Positions 33,801 to 41,873 of a stretch of 64,000 nt of DNA are shown here, piece after piece (the first letter of the stretch is position 1; each line of letters starts with the position of its first letter). The notes below the pieces were generated by a model. It did not search any database. It saw nothing but the letters and a program-made list of their open reading frames with translations, and was not told the origin of the DNA. The DNA is from an uncultured Methanomethylovorans sp. (GTDB lineage Archaea; Halobacteriota; Methanosarcinia; Methanosarcinales; Methanosarcinaceae). The stretch spans positions 1,860,001 to 1,924,000 of the forward strand of contig NZ_OY782870.1 in the NCBI RefSeq assembly GCF_963678545.1, in the 5' to 3' direction. The position numbers and the translations under genes were made by a program.

Positions 33801-35469
33801 GACTGCAACTACCGGTTCAGCAGTTAACTTTAACGGTAGTGCTTCAAGCGATGATAATGGCATAGTTTCTTACTCATGGGATTTTGATGCTTCAAATGGC
33901 ATAACATCTGAAGCAACCGGTGTAACAGCTACTAAAACATATACAACTGCAGGTAATTACACAGTCACTTTGACCGTCACTGACACAAGTGGTCAGGCAG
34001 TCGTAGATACTTTAAAAGTCGTTGTCAGTAGTCCTCTAAGTTCTATCTCAGATCAGGCTATTTATGACAACCGCTTACGTGAAACAGCTCCAAACACAGT
34101 TTATTCCGATTCCACTTATATTGATATCGGAAAGAGTAGTAGCAGTTCCAGAGATGTTATGTGGTTCGATCTGAGTCCTTACAACACAACGGATACAATC
34201 TCTGAGGCAACTCTTTCACTGTATTGGTATTACCCTTCGGCTACCACTCGCAGTTCTAATACTGTAGTTGAAGTTTACAGGCCAGTTGAATGGGATCCTG
34301 AATACGTAAGCTGGAATTATCGCGCTTCTGGTATTCTCTGGAATACAGCCGGAGGGGACTGGTATGATAAGAACGGTGTATCTCAGGGTAGTACAGCATA
34401 CGCAAGCCTTACCTTCCCAGCAAGTACAGTACCTGGTAACAAGTATTATGACTTTGACGTTACCCAGCTTGTACAGGAATATGTAAGTGGTACTTACAAG
34501 AACACTGGTTTCTTCCTCAAGGCAAAAAGTGAGAGCGGCAATTACATTGCATTCTACAGCTCAGAAGCTTCAAATGCTGCTATGAGGTCGAAATTAACTG
34601 TCACTGTAACTCCTGTATCTACTGATGAATCTCCGGTTGCAGAAGCTGGTGCTGATAAGAATGCAACTGTCGGTTCAGCTATTAGTTTCGATGGCAGTGC
34701 TTCCAGTGATGACAAAGGCATAGTTTCTTATTCTTGGGACTTTGATGCTTCAAATGGCATAACATCTGAAGCAACCGGTGTAACAGCTACTAAAACATAT
34801 TCTAGTTCAGGCAATTACATCGTGACCTTAACTGTCACTGATGCCAATGGTCAGACATCCACAGATACACTTAAAGTGGTTGTCACAAAGCCAGTAGTTA
34901 CTGTCGAATATTCAGCTACTTCTGACAATAGATTGCGAGAGTCTTTGTCAAGTACAGTACTTTCAGATTCAACGTATCTCGATATTGGGAAGAGCACAAG
35001 CGCCTGTAGGAATGTGCTGATGTTTGATCTAAGTTCATATGATCCCACGGACACAATAACCAAGGCAACACTTTCATTGTATTGGTATTATCCTTCAGCC
35101 ACTACCCGTACTTCTGATACTGTAGTTGAACTTTACAGGCCGGTTGAGTGGGATCCAAAGTACGTGAGCTGGAACTATCGTTCTTCTGGCACTCTCTGGA
35201 GCACAGCCGGTGGAAACTGGTATGATAAGAATAGTGTTGCTCAGGGTAGCACGCCATATGCAAGCCTTACATTCCCAGCAAGTACAGTACCTGACAACAA
35301 GTACTATGACTTTGATGTCACACAACTTGTGCAGGAATACGTAAGTGGTACTTACGACAACACAGGTTTCTTCCTCAAGGCAAAGACTGAGAGCGGCAAT
35401 TATATTGCATTCTACAGTTCTGATTGGTCAAATGCTGCTCAAAGGCCAAAATTAACTATAACTGCCTAA
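30817..35469 (+). CDS. Disaggregatase-like giant surface lipoprotein (beta-helix, PKD, DNRLRE)
   Basis: About 1550 residues. A lipobox (IPLAGC) ends the signal peptide. A right-handed beta-helix follows (about 30-490), starting IVYVGTSSTSGTVNYKCDGT and including VLGDFDNTIIENNVFDDGGH; it matches the disaggregatase N-terminal/associated region. Four DNRLRE (disaggregatase-repeat) modules begin near residues 515, 801, 1087 and 1373, a spacing of 286 residues. Three PKD domains (SYSWDFDASNGITSE, YTVTLTVTDT) lie between them. Disaggregatase of Methanosarcina mazei breaks the methanochondroitin matrix that holds cell packets together. The start at ATG 30817 fits the ribosome binding site better than ATG 30805. 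Confidence 0.88.
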   Translation: MILKNVISLSLILFFITIPLAGCSTDSSIVYVGTSSTSGTVNYKCDGTNDHIEINKALIYIDGLGGGTVYLRGPNTYWIDSTLYIGANTVLTGDSTAEIKLVSNADWSSDVPLIANSGTDDNIIVTGFTIDGNSANQGVSLGDGYYNLMYFDYANNVEVSNMRLEWGCGDGLKITHGSNIKFLYNDVYKLGHDALYAIGCSNVEHAYNTIVTRTNSGCRYSDGCTDSSIHDNLIYSSISSDSTGPAIQIGTSSTSNYIFDDIEIYNNKIHTTNGAGIWISANYQDNVIHAKDVYIHHNTFTKVGQYSTNTGFSNAAIVLGDFDNTIIENNVFDDGGHAAIKYYLRYGRRQQQTEFTTYVRNNIIMNTDGVSSVTGSGVGIWNTNPTYSKFVVQNNDIYNNKNGQTYGSGFTMSNNRNVDPLCVDSTTSTISARDYHLQSTVGHYSIGSWVKDSVSSTLIDAGYSSSSYSSEPSPNGGMINIGRYGNTAQASKSGSSASAISDQYEDNVTVYDNRLRETAPITVYSDSTYLDIGKSTSSYRDVMWFDLSAYNTTDTISEATLSLYWYYPSATTRTSDTVVEVYRPVEWDPEYVSWNYRTSGTLWNTAGGDWYDKNGVSQGSTPYASLTFPASIVPGNKYYDFDVTDLVQEYVSGTYKNTGFFLKAKSESGNYIAFYSSEASNAAMRPKLTATAVSVSSDEAPVAEAGSDKNATTDSVVSFDGSASNDDNGILSYSWDFDASNGITSEVTGVTATKTYTTAGNYTVTLTVTDTNGQTATDTVKVVVSSPVNSVSDQTIYDNRLRETAPSTVYSDSTYLDIGKSSSSSRDVMWFDLSAYKTTDTITESTLSLYWYYPASATRTSDTVVEIYRPVEWDPEYVSWNYRASGTLWSTAGGNWYDKSGVSQGSNPYATLTFPASTVPGNKYYDFDVTQLVKEYVNGTYKNTGFFLKAKSESGNYIAFYSSESSNAAMRPKLTVTATPVSSDEAPVAEAGSDKTATTGSAVNFNGSASSDDNGIVSYSWDFDASNGITSEATGVTATKTYTTAGNYTVTLTVTDTSGQAVVDTLKVVVSSPLSSISDQAIYDNRLRETAPNTVYSDSTYIDIGKSSSSSRDVMWFDLSPYNTTDTISEATLSLYWYYPSATTRSSNTVVEVYRPVEWDPEYVSWNYRASGILWNTAGGDWYDKNGVSQGSTAYASLTFPASTVPGNKYYDFDVTQLVQEYVSGTYKNTGFFLKAKSESGNYIAFYSSEASNAAMRSKLTVTVTPVSTDESPVAEAGADKNATVGSAISFDGSASSDDKGIVSYSWDFDASNGITSEATGVTATKTYSSSGNYIVTLTVTDANGQTSTDTLKVVVTKPVVTVEYSATSDNRLRESLSSTVLSDSTYLDIGKSTSACRNVLMFDLSSYDPTDTITKATLSLYWYYPSATTRTSDTVVELYRPVEWDPKYVSWNYRSSGTLWSTAGGNWYDKNSVAQGSTPYASLTFPASTVPDNKYYDFDVTQLVQEYVSGTYDNTGFFLKAKTESGNYIAFYSSDWSNAAQRPKLTITA

Positions 35470-35479
35470 GATTGCAGTT

Positions 35480-35515
35480 AAAGTGAACGGAAAATAATTC
35501 CGTTTCACTTTTTAT
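35480..35515 (+). terminator. Terminator of first disaggregatase-like gene
   Basis: AAGTGAACGGAA and TTCCGTTTCACTT form a stem of about 12 bp with one bulge. T5 follows. Confidence 0.7.
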
Positions 35516-36812
35516 CTTCTTTTAACTTTCAATTACACATAAAAATTAAATCTACCAGATTATTCAATTATGGAAACTTCTGGTATGTGCAGCATTTGAT
35601 GATTAATATATCAGGCACTAATTAAGGTCTAAGTAATCAAAAGCAACATACTAATAAGTAAAAGGAACATTAAAATAAAAAAAAGTATTATGTAATTTTT
35701 TGTTAGAATATCTACCATTTCAGATTGAGTACGGATTTATTTTTTATGTAGTTGTAAATCTTATTTAGAAAAAATTACTACATTGTTAAGGATACAATAT
35801 AATTTTTAATGAATTAGTTCATATTTACTTATTCTATGCTATGTTAAAAAAAGAGAAGTGTGAAGTTTTAATACAGATTCTAATATTATTGATTACATAG
35901 GCGCAACTAAAGATCTAAATGTTAAAATATGCTTCAAATTTCATTTTTAAAATGATTGTTTTAAATTTATCTATAATATATTGTCTTTTCATTGAATAAT
36001 GATATTTTTTGGATGAAGGGAATGCAATCTCTTTCTATCTCTAAGTGAAAAATGCCATATAATGCTTTATCATATTTGATAAAACTTTATGTATCAATAT
36101 TTTCTCAATTAGAGTTAAATTGTCACTTTTGATTCAATTTTCAGCCATTTTAGTGACTATTCTTTCATTTCAGTTTATATTTGTATCCAAAATCTGCTAT
36201 CATATGTTCAAATATCAAATTACTACTATTTCCGTGTATGCAAATTAGGTAGTATTTAGGTCTGATACAGGATTCTATGAGATAATTAATAATATCTTCT
36301 TTATATAATCTATTTAGGTTTCTAAAATCTAAATCTAACTCTTTATATGTCTTTAAATTCAAATTCAACCTACTATAAGGGATTTTATGTATAAGTATCT
36401 ATATATGTCTAAAATTTAATTTCAAAATCATGCCAAAAATGGCTGTCAACATAGAGTAATCAGCAATTGGTTTACAATCTCTACGGACTGTCATTTAGAG
36501 ATCGCAGAATATCAATCTTGTAAGATCCAGAACAAATCTAGTTTGTTCTAGGTAATCTCCCACAAATAAGGATTTTCTGCAATAAAATGCCTTTTTGGCA
36601 TCTTATACAACCATATTTCTATGGCCGTATTGGTTTATTGGATGTATGTAAAACTAAATGCTACAATCATTTCATTAAGTAATATTTAACTGCTACAAAT
36701 TGAAGAACTAAGAGAAATTTTCGTAAGTTCATATACAATTGATAATATTCAATTGTAATTCTATTTGGGAAAATATGGCTGGCGGAATTCAAATAAAAAG
36801 AGGTGTTAAAAG
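35516..36812. other. Gene-poor AT-rich region between the two giant genes
   Basis: About 1.3 kb. A minus-strand frame at 36165-36368 encodes 67 residues of low complexity (MNLNLKTYKELDLDFRNLNR) with no ribosome binding site or family match, and is not called a gene. No repeats or RNA genes are recognised. GAGGTG (36800-36805) is the ribosome binding site of the next gene. Confidence 0.45.
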
Positions 36813-38858
36813 TTGGTAAATAGTTCTTGTAATAAAGTTCTCAAAGGATTTAGTGCTCATAGATGGGCTAAATCTCGCCATGTGTTGTTAATTGCTTTAT
36901 TAATTAGTAATTGTTTTATTTCATCAAAACTTACCTCCTCTAAAAATAACGATGTCTTAAATTCTAATAACAAATACAAAAGCTTCAAAAAAATATCTGT
37001 TTTCTTAATTGGTCTTTCACTTTGTTTTATTTGTTTCTCGATACTTGGTTCCGGTCTATCCTCAGCAGCAACTGTATATGTAGGTACAAGCAGCACAAGC
37101 GGAACTGTAGACTACAAATGTGACGGAACAAATGATCATGTAGAAATAAACCAAGCCCTTGCATATATAGACAGCCTGGGTGGTGGCACTGTATATTTGC
37201 GAGGTCCTAATACATACTGGATAGACAGCACTCTTAACATTGGTGCTAATACGATACTTACAGGTGACTCAAGTGCTGAAATAAAACTAGTTGCAAATGC
37301 CGGCTGGTCCACTGATGTGCCTATGATAGCAAACATTGGAACTGACGGAGATATCACAATCAAAGGTTTTACTATAGATGGAAACAGTGCCAACCAAGGT
37401 GTTTCTCTTGGAGCTGGCTATTACAATATGATCTTTTTTGATGGCTGTAGCAATATTGAAGTATCTGACATGCGTCTTGAATGGGGATGCGGTGATGGAT
37501 TAAAGGTAAAAAAAGCCAGTAATATTCAATTCAATAACAATGATGTGTATAAGCTAGGTCATGATGTTCTATATGCTCTTGCCTGCAGTAATGTTGAATT
37601 CGCTTCCAATACTGTCTACACACGAACAAATAGTGCATGCAGGTATGCAGATGGATGCACAGATTCTACAATCCATGATAATTTGATATATTCTTCCTCT
37701 GGTGATTCTACAGGCCCTGCAATTCAGATAGGAACCTCTTCCACATCAGCCTGCGTTTTTGATGATATTGAAATCTATAACAATCGCATCCAGAGTATCA
37801 AAGGTGCAGGTATCTGGATGTCTGCAAACTATCAGGATAATGTAGTTCATGCAAAGAATGTATACATCCATCATAATATTTTCACAAATGTTGGGCAATA
37901 CGCCACTAACACTGGTTTTAGTAACACTGCTATTGTTCTGGGTGATTTTGATAATACGGTTATCGAGAACAACGTTTTTGATGACGGAGGGCATGCTGCT
38001 GTCAAATATTACCTAATAGCCGGAAGACGCCAGCAACAGACTCAATTCACAACATACGTAAGAAATAACATAATCATGAACAATGATGGTGTTTCATCTG
38101 TCACTGGATCAGGTGTGGGAATATGGAATACCAATCCAACATATTCGAAGTTTGTAGTTCAGAATAACGATATATACAACAACAAAAATGGTCAAACCTA
38201 TGGTAGTGGCTTTACGATGACCAACAACCTGAATGTTGACCCGTTATGTGTTGACTCAACTAATTCAAATGTTGCTTCTCGAGATTATCATCTTCAGAGC
38301 AAAGCAGGTCACTATTCAAGTGGAAAATGGGTGGCAGATTCAACATCCAGCACATTGATAGATGTTGGATATTCTGGATCTTCATACAGCAAAGAACCTT
38401 CACCTAACGGAGGTAAAATCAATATTGGCAGATATGGTAATACTGCTCAGGCTTCAAAGAGTGGTTCATCTGTTTCAAATGAGATTGATGCTGCTCCAGT
38501 TGCCAACGCAGGTTCTGATAAAACTGTAACAGTAGGTTCAGCTGTTAGTTTTGATGGTAGTTCCTCAACAGACGATAAAGGTGTAGCTTCCTATTCCTGG
38601 GACTTTGATGCTTCAAATGGGATTACCTCTGAGGCCACAGGTAAAACAGTTACAAAAACATATACTAAGGCAGGAACTTATACTGTGACTCTCACTGTAA
38701 CTGACACAAGTAATCAAACAAATACAGATACAGTAAATGTAGTTGTTAGTGGAACAACTAGTACAACAACAAGCAGTACAACAAACACAACAACAGGTAC
38801 AACTCCTAGTTCAACTACATCAACTGGTAGTTCGGTTTTCCTACTCCCCAACCTATGA
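36813..38858 (+). CDS. Second disaggregatase-like surface protein, 5' part (frameshifted)
   Basis: Reading from TTG 36813 (7 bp after GAGGTG) gives 681 residues. They comprise a long N-terminus with the signal helix ISVFLIGLSLCFICFSILG, a beta-helix closely matching the first gene (ATVYVGTSSTSGTVDYKCDG onward, about residues 86-560) and one PKD domain. A Thr/Ser linker leads to a premature end SVFLLPNL. The TTTT at 38836-38839 is TTT in the second copy of the same linker at 39785-39787. Removing one T restores the frame into the DNRLRE part. There is no lipobox, unlike the first gene. The unusually long region before the signal helix may mean a later start. Confidence 0.8.
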   Translation: MVNSSCNKVLKGFSAHRWAKSRHVLLIALLISNCFISSKLTSSKNNDVLNSNNKYKSFKKISVFLIGLSLCFICFSILGSGLSSAATVYVGTSSTSGTVDYKCDGTNDHVEINQALAYIDSLGGGTVYLRGPNTYWIDSTLNIGANTILTGDSSAEIKLVANAGWSTDVPMIANIGTDGDITIKGFTIDGNSANQGVSLGAGYYNMIFFDGCSNIEVSDMRLEWGCGDGLKVKKASNIQFNNNDVYKLGHDVLYALACSNVEFASNTVYTRTNSACRYADGCTDSTIHDNLIYSSSGDSTGPAIQIGTSSTSACVFDDIEIYNNRIQSIKGAGIWMSANYQDNVVHAKNVYIHHNIFTNVGQYATNTGFSNTAIVLGDFDNTVIENNVFDDGGHAAVKYYLIAGRRQQQTQFTTYVRNNIIMNNDGVSSVTGSGVGIWNTNPTYSKFVVQNNDIYNNKNGQTYGSGFTMTNNLNVDPLCVDSTNSNVASRDYHLQSKAGHYSSGKWVADSTSSTLIDVGYSGSSYSKEPSPNGGKINIGRYGNTAQASKSGSSVSNEIDAAPVANAGSDKTVTVGSAVSFDGSSSTDDKGVASYSWDFDASNGITSEATGKTVTKTYTKAGTYTVTLTVTDTSNQTNTDTVNVVVSGTTSTTTSSTTNTTTGTTPSSTTSTGSSVFLLPNL

Positions 38859-40350
38859 CAATAGACTACGTTCCGATTCTACAAGTACAGTGTATTCCAC
38901 GTCTACATATCTTGACATCGGAAAGACTTCAAGTACTGCCAGAGATGTAATGATATTCGATCTAAGTGGGTATAAGACGACTGATACGATCTCTAAAGCA
39001 ACACTTTCTCTCTATTGGTATTACCCAGCAAGTGCAACACGCACTTCTGATACTGTAGTTGAGATCTACCGGCCAGTTGCATGGGATCCAAAGTATGTAA
39101 GCTGGAATTACCGTGCTTCTGGAACTGCTTGGAGTACAGCCGGAGGAAGCTGGTATGATAAAAACGGTGTTGCTCAGGGTAGTACTCCGTATGCAACTCT
39201 GACTTTCCCAGCAAGTACAGTACCTGGCAACAAGTACTATGACTTTGATATCACGCAGCTTGTCCAAGAGTATGTAAGTGGCAAGTACACAAACACTGGT
39301 TTCTTTATCAAGGCAAAGACTGAGAGCGGTAACTACATTGCTTTCTATAGCTCTGAAGCCTCAAACACTGCTATGAGGCCAAAGTTGGCTATAGCTTCTA
39401 CATCAGGTGGTTCAACAACCTCTGGCAGTTCTTCAACTACTACAGATGCTGCACCAATTGCCAATGCCGGTTCTGATAAAACTGCGACAGTAGGTTCAAC
39501 TGTTAGTTTTGATGGTAGTTCCTCAACAGACGATAAAGGTGTAGCTTCCTATTCCTGGGACTTTGATGCTTCAAATGGGATAACCTCTGAGGCTACAGGT
39601 AAGGCAGTTACAAAAACATACACTGCTGCAGGAACTTATATTGTAACTCTCACTGTCACAGATACAGCTGGTCAGAAGGCTACAGATACAGTAAATGTGG
39701 TTGTTAGTGGAACAACGAGTACAACAACAAGCAGTACAACAACAGGTACAACTCCTAGTTCAACTACATCAACTGGTAGTTCGGTTTCCTACTCCCCAAC
39801 CTATGACAATAGACTACGTTCCGATTCTACAAGTACAGTGTATTCCACGTCTACATATCTTGACATCGGAAAGACTTCAAGTACTGCCAGAGATGTAATG
39901 ATATTCGATCTAAGTGGGTATAAGACGACTGATACGATCTCTAAAGCAACACTTTCTCTCTATTGGTATTACCCAGCAAGTGCAACACGCACTTCTGATA
40001 CTGTAGTTGAGATCTACCGGCCAGTTGCATGGGATCCAAAATATGTAAGCTGGAATAGCCGTGCTTCTGGAACTGCTTGGAGTACAGCCGGAGGAAACTG
40101 GTATGATAAGAGTGGTGCTGCTCAGGGAAGTACACCATATGCATCTCTTACATTCCCGGCAAGTACAGTACCTGGCAACAAGTACTATGACTTTGACGTT
40201 ACCCAGCTTGTGCAGGAGTATGTAAGTGGCAAGTACACAAATACCGGTTTCTTCCTCAAGGCAAAGACTGAGGGCGGTAACTACATTGCTTTCTATAGCT
40301 CTGAAGCCTCAAACACTGCCATGAGGCCGAAATTAACTATAACTAAGTGA
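38487..40350 (+). repeat. Tandem duplication of PKD-linker-DNRLRE module
   Basis: Two copies (about 38487-39400 and 39445-40350) are nearly identical. The DNRLRE half is offset by exactly 948 bp (316 codons), and the Thr-linker half by 949 bp because of the extra T in copy 1. ACA-rich linkers at about 38755-38820 and 39715-39770 could promote slippage and recombination. Confidence 0.85.
38743..40350 (+). CDS. Second disaggregatase-like surface protein, 3' part (DNRLRE-PKD-DNRLRE)
   Basis: This frame continues the previous gene after the T-run. Protein-like sequence begins at SYSPTYDNRLRSDSTSTVYS (about 38840); the preceding Gln/Val-rich 'start' is only the Thr linker read out of frame. Two DNRLRE modules flank a PKD domain and a Thr/Ser linker. 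Without the shift it would form one protein of about 1180 residues with the 5' part. It has no signal of its own, so it is not expected to be made as a separate secreted protein. Confidence 0.75.
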   Translation: MLVEQLVQQQAVQQTQQQVQLLVQLHQLVVRFSYSPTYDNRLRSDSTSTVYSTSTYLDIGKTSSTARDVMIFDLSGYKTTDTISKATLSLYWYYPASATRTSDTVVEIYRPVAWDPKYVSWNYRASGTAWSTAGGSWYDKNGVAQGSTPYATLTFPASTVPGNKYYDFDITQLVQEYVSGKYTNTGFFIKAKTESGNYIAFYSSEASNTAMRPKLAIASTSGGSTTSGSSSTTTDAAPIANAGSDKTATVGSTVSFDGSSSTDDKGVASYSWDFDASNGITSEATGKAVTKTYTAAGTYIVTLTVTDTAGQKATDTVNVVVSGTTSTTTSSTTTGTTPSSTTSTGSSVSYSPTYDNRLRSDSTSTVYSTSTYLDIGKTSSTARDVMIFDLSGYKTTDTISKATLSLYWYYPASATRTSDTVVEIYRPVAWDPKYVSWNSRASGTAWSTAGGNWYDKSGAAQGSTPYASLTFPASTVPGNKYYDFDVTQLVQEYVSGKYTNTGFFLKAKTEGGNYIAFYSSEASNTAMRPKLTITK

Positions 40351-40366
40351 AGTGGAAGGAACATCA

Positions 40367-40397
40367 GGAGCGAAAATCATTTCGCTCCATATTTTCT
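40367..40397 (+). terminator. Terminator of second disaggregatase-like gene
   Basis: GGAGCGAAA and TTTCGCTCC form a perfect 9-bp stem around a 4-nt loop. ATATTTT follows. Confidence 0.75.
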
Positions 40398-40509
40398 CTA
40401 ATTTTTAAATTCTCTTCTATTTATTTTTCAGCTTTCTTCTTTGAACAAGATTAAATAATACGATATTTAAAATGTATGAATTAACTGCATAGTTGAAAGG
40501 TTTGAGGAT

Positions 40510-41844
40510 ATGAAACAAAGGTCATCAGTAAAGGATAATTCCAATCCAATATATACCACTATCAATGATTGGATCCAGAAAGAAGCCATTTCTTTTTCTG
40601 TAGATTTCTCTGAAACCTTCAATTCTTCCATAGATAAGATCATTGGTTCACTTGATGACTCTGTGGAGTTGATTGGATTAGGAGAAGCACTCCATGGTGG
40701 TGAAGATATTCTTTTAATTCGCAACAGGCTTTTTCAGCGTCTGGTGGAAAAGCATGGTTATCGTGCCATCGCTATAGAGAGTAGTTTTCCCAGAGGGCGC
40801 ATAGTGAATGAATACATAAATGGTTGTGGTCCTGTTTCTTATGAAGAAATACAGGACACTGGGTTTAGTCACGGTTTTGGCCGCCTCAAAGCTAATCATG
40901 AGCTTGTGGAGTGGATGCGGGAATACAATGCTGATGTATCTCATCGTGCCAAACTTCGTTTCTATGGCTTTGATAGTCCAACAGAAATGACAAGTACTGA
41001 TAGTCCACGTCAGGTACTGTATTTTGTTCTTGATTATCTTACATCCATTGATATGCACAGTGCAAAAGATCATCGAGAACGCATCGATCTGCTTCTTGGC
41101 CAGGATGCAGATTGGGATGATCCTGCTGCGATGATGGACCACACGAAGTCAATAGGTCTGTCACCTGCTGCAAATGAGCTTCGTATTGAAACAGAGGATC
41201 TGATTAATGAATTGCAGATAAGACGTCCGGAATTGGTGGCTAAGAGTAACAAAAGCCAGTATCTAGAAGCTGTTCATTATGCAAAGGTTGCACGGCAGTT
41301 GTTGAACTATCATGCAACATTGGCGAAAAAGTCGGAGCCAGCAAAACGGATCATTGAAGGCCTCGGCCTGCGTGACATGATAATGGCGGAGAATCTGGAG
41401 TATATTGTATCTCATGAGCGTGGCTGGGGAAAAGTGATGGCCTTTGCTCATAACAGCCATCTACAGCGTGGAAAGGCACAATGGCAATTGGGAACTGACT
41501 TATTGGTATGGTGGCCTGCAGGGTCACACCTTAACGAGATATTTGGTTCTCACTATGCTGTTATCGGTTCCGCTGTGGGTATTTCGAAGACTAACGGTAT
41601 CTTTCAGCCTGAACATGGAACTCTGGAATCATTGCTGACCAATTTTTCGAAACCAGCACTATTCATTCCAACTTACAAAGGACAGGTGCTTCCAGCTTCT
41701 GAAATAGAGGCTCTTCCCACTCGCTCGGACAGTATGAAGAACCCTACCTATTTCGCACTAACTTCTCAAAGCTTTATCAATTTCGACTGGCTGCTTTTTT
41801 TGGCTTCTACGGCATACAGCCGTGGTGGTCCACAGCTGCAATAA
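40510..41844 (+). CDS. Erythromycin esterase-family protein
   Basis: A 444-residue member of PF05139. IGLGEALHGGEDILLIRNRL holds the catalytic Glu and His, AIAIESSFPRGRIVNEYING follows, and MAFAHNSHLQRGK carries the second conserved His. The family includes bacterial EreA/EreC macrolide esterases, but most members have unknown substrates. Archaeal ribosomes are largely indifferent to erythromycin, so an ester hydrolase acting on another compound is more likely. TGAGGAT before the ATG supports the start. It is convergent with the acetolactate-synthase-like gene and may have been acquired from bacteria. Confidence 0.87.
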   Translation: MKQRSSVKDNSNPIYTTINDWIQKEAISFSVDFSETFNSSIDKIIGSLDDSVELIGLGEALHGGEDILLIRNRLFQRLVEKHGYRAIAIESSFPRGRIVNEYINGCGPVSYEEIQDTGFSHGFGRLKANHELVEWMREYNADVSHRAKLRFYGFDSPTEMTSTDSPRQVLYFVLDYLTSIDMHSAKDHRERIDLLLGQDADWDDPAAMMDHTKSIGLSPAANELRIETEDLINELQIRRPELVAKSNKSQYLEAVHYAKVARQLLNYHATLAKKSEPAKRIIEGLGLRDMIMAENLEYIVSHERGWGKVMAFAHNSHLQRGKAQWQLGTDLLVWWPAGSHLNEIFGSHYAVIGSAVGISKTNGIFQPEHGTLESLLTNFSKPALFIPTYKGQVLPASEIEALPTRSDSMKNPTYFALTSQSFINFDWLLFLASTAYSRGGPQLQ

Positions 41845-41873
41845 TATAATTCTAGTCTTTGATACAGAGAGGT

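Noticed and set aside
30817..35469. Large repeat protein considered as a contact-dependent toxin or adhesin
   Set aside because: The beta-helix and DNRLRE modules match the methanogen disaggregatase group, and no toxin domain or immunity gene is visible.
36165..36368. A 67-codon minus-strand frame in the gap between giant genes
   Set aside because: It is low in complexity, lacks a ribosome binding site and matches no family; AT-rich DNA readily yields such frames.
38743..38840. Gln/Val-rich N-terminus of the downstream disaggregatase fragment
   Set aside because: It is the ACA-rich Thr linker read in the wrong frame; the real protein sequence begins after the T-run.
38750..39790. ACA-rich tracts considered as a CRISPR-like or satellite array
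   Set aside because: They are two coding linkers for Thr/Ser runs within PKD-DNRLRE proteins, with no spacers or regular short repeats. No CRISPR array was seen in the window.
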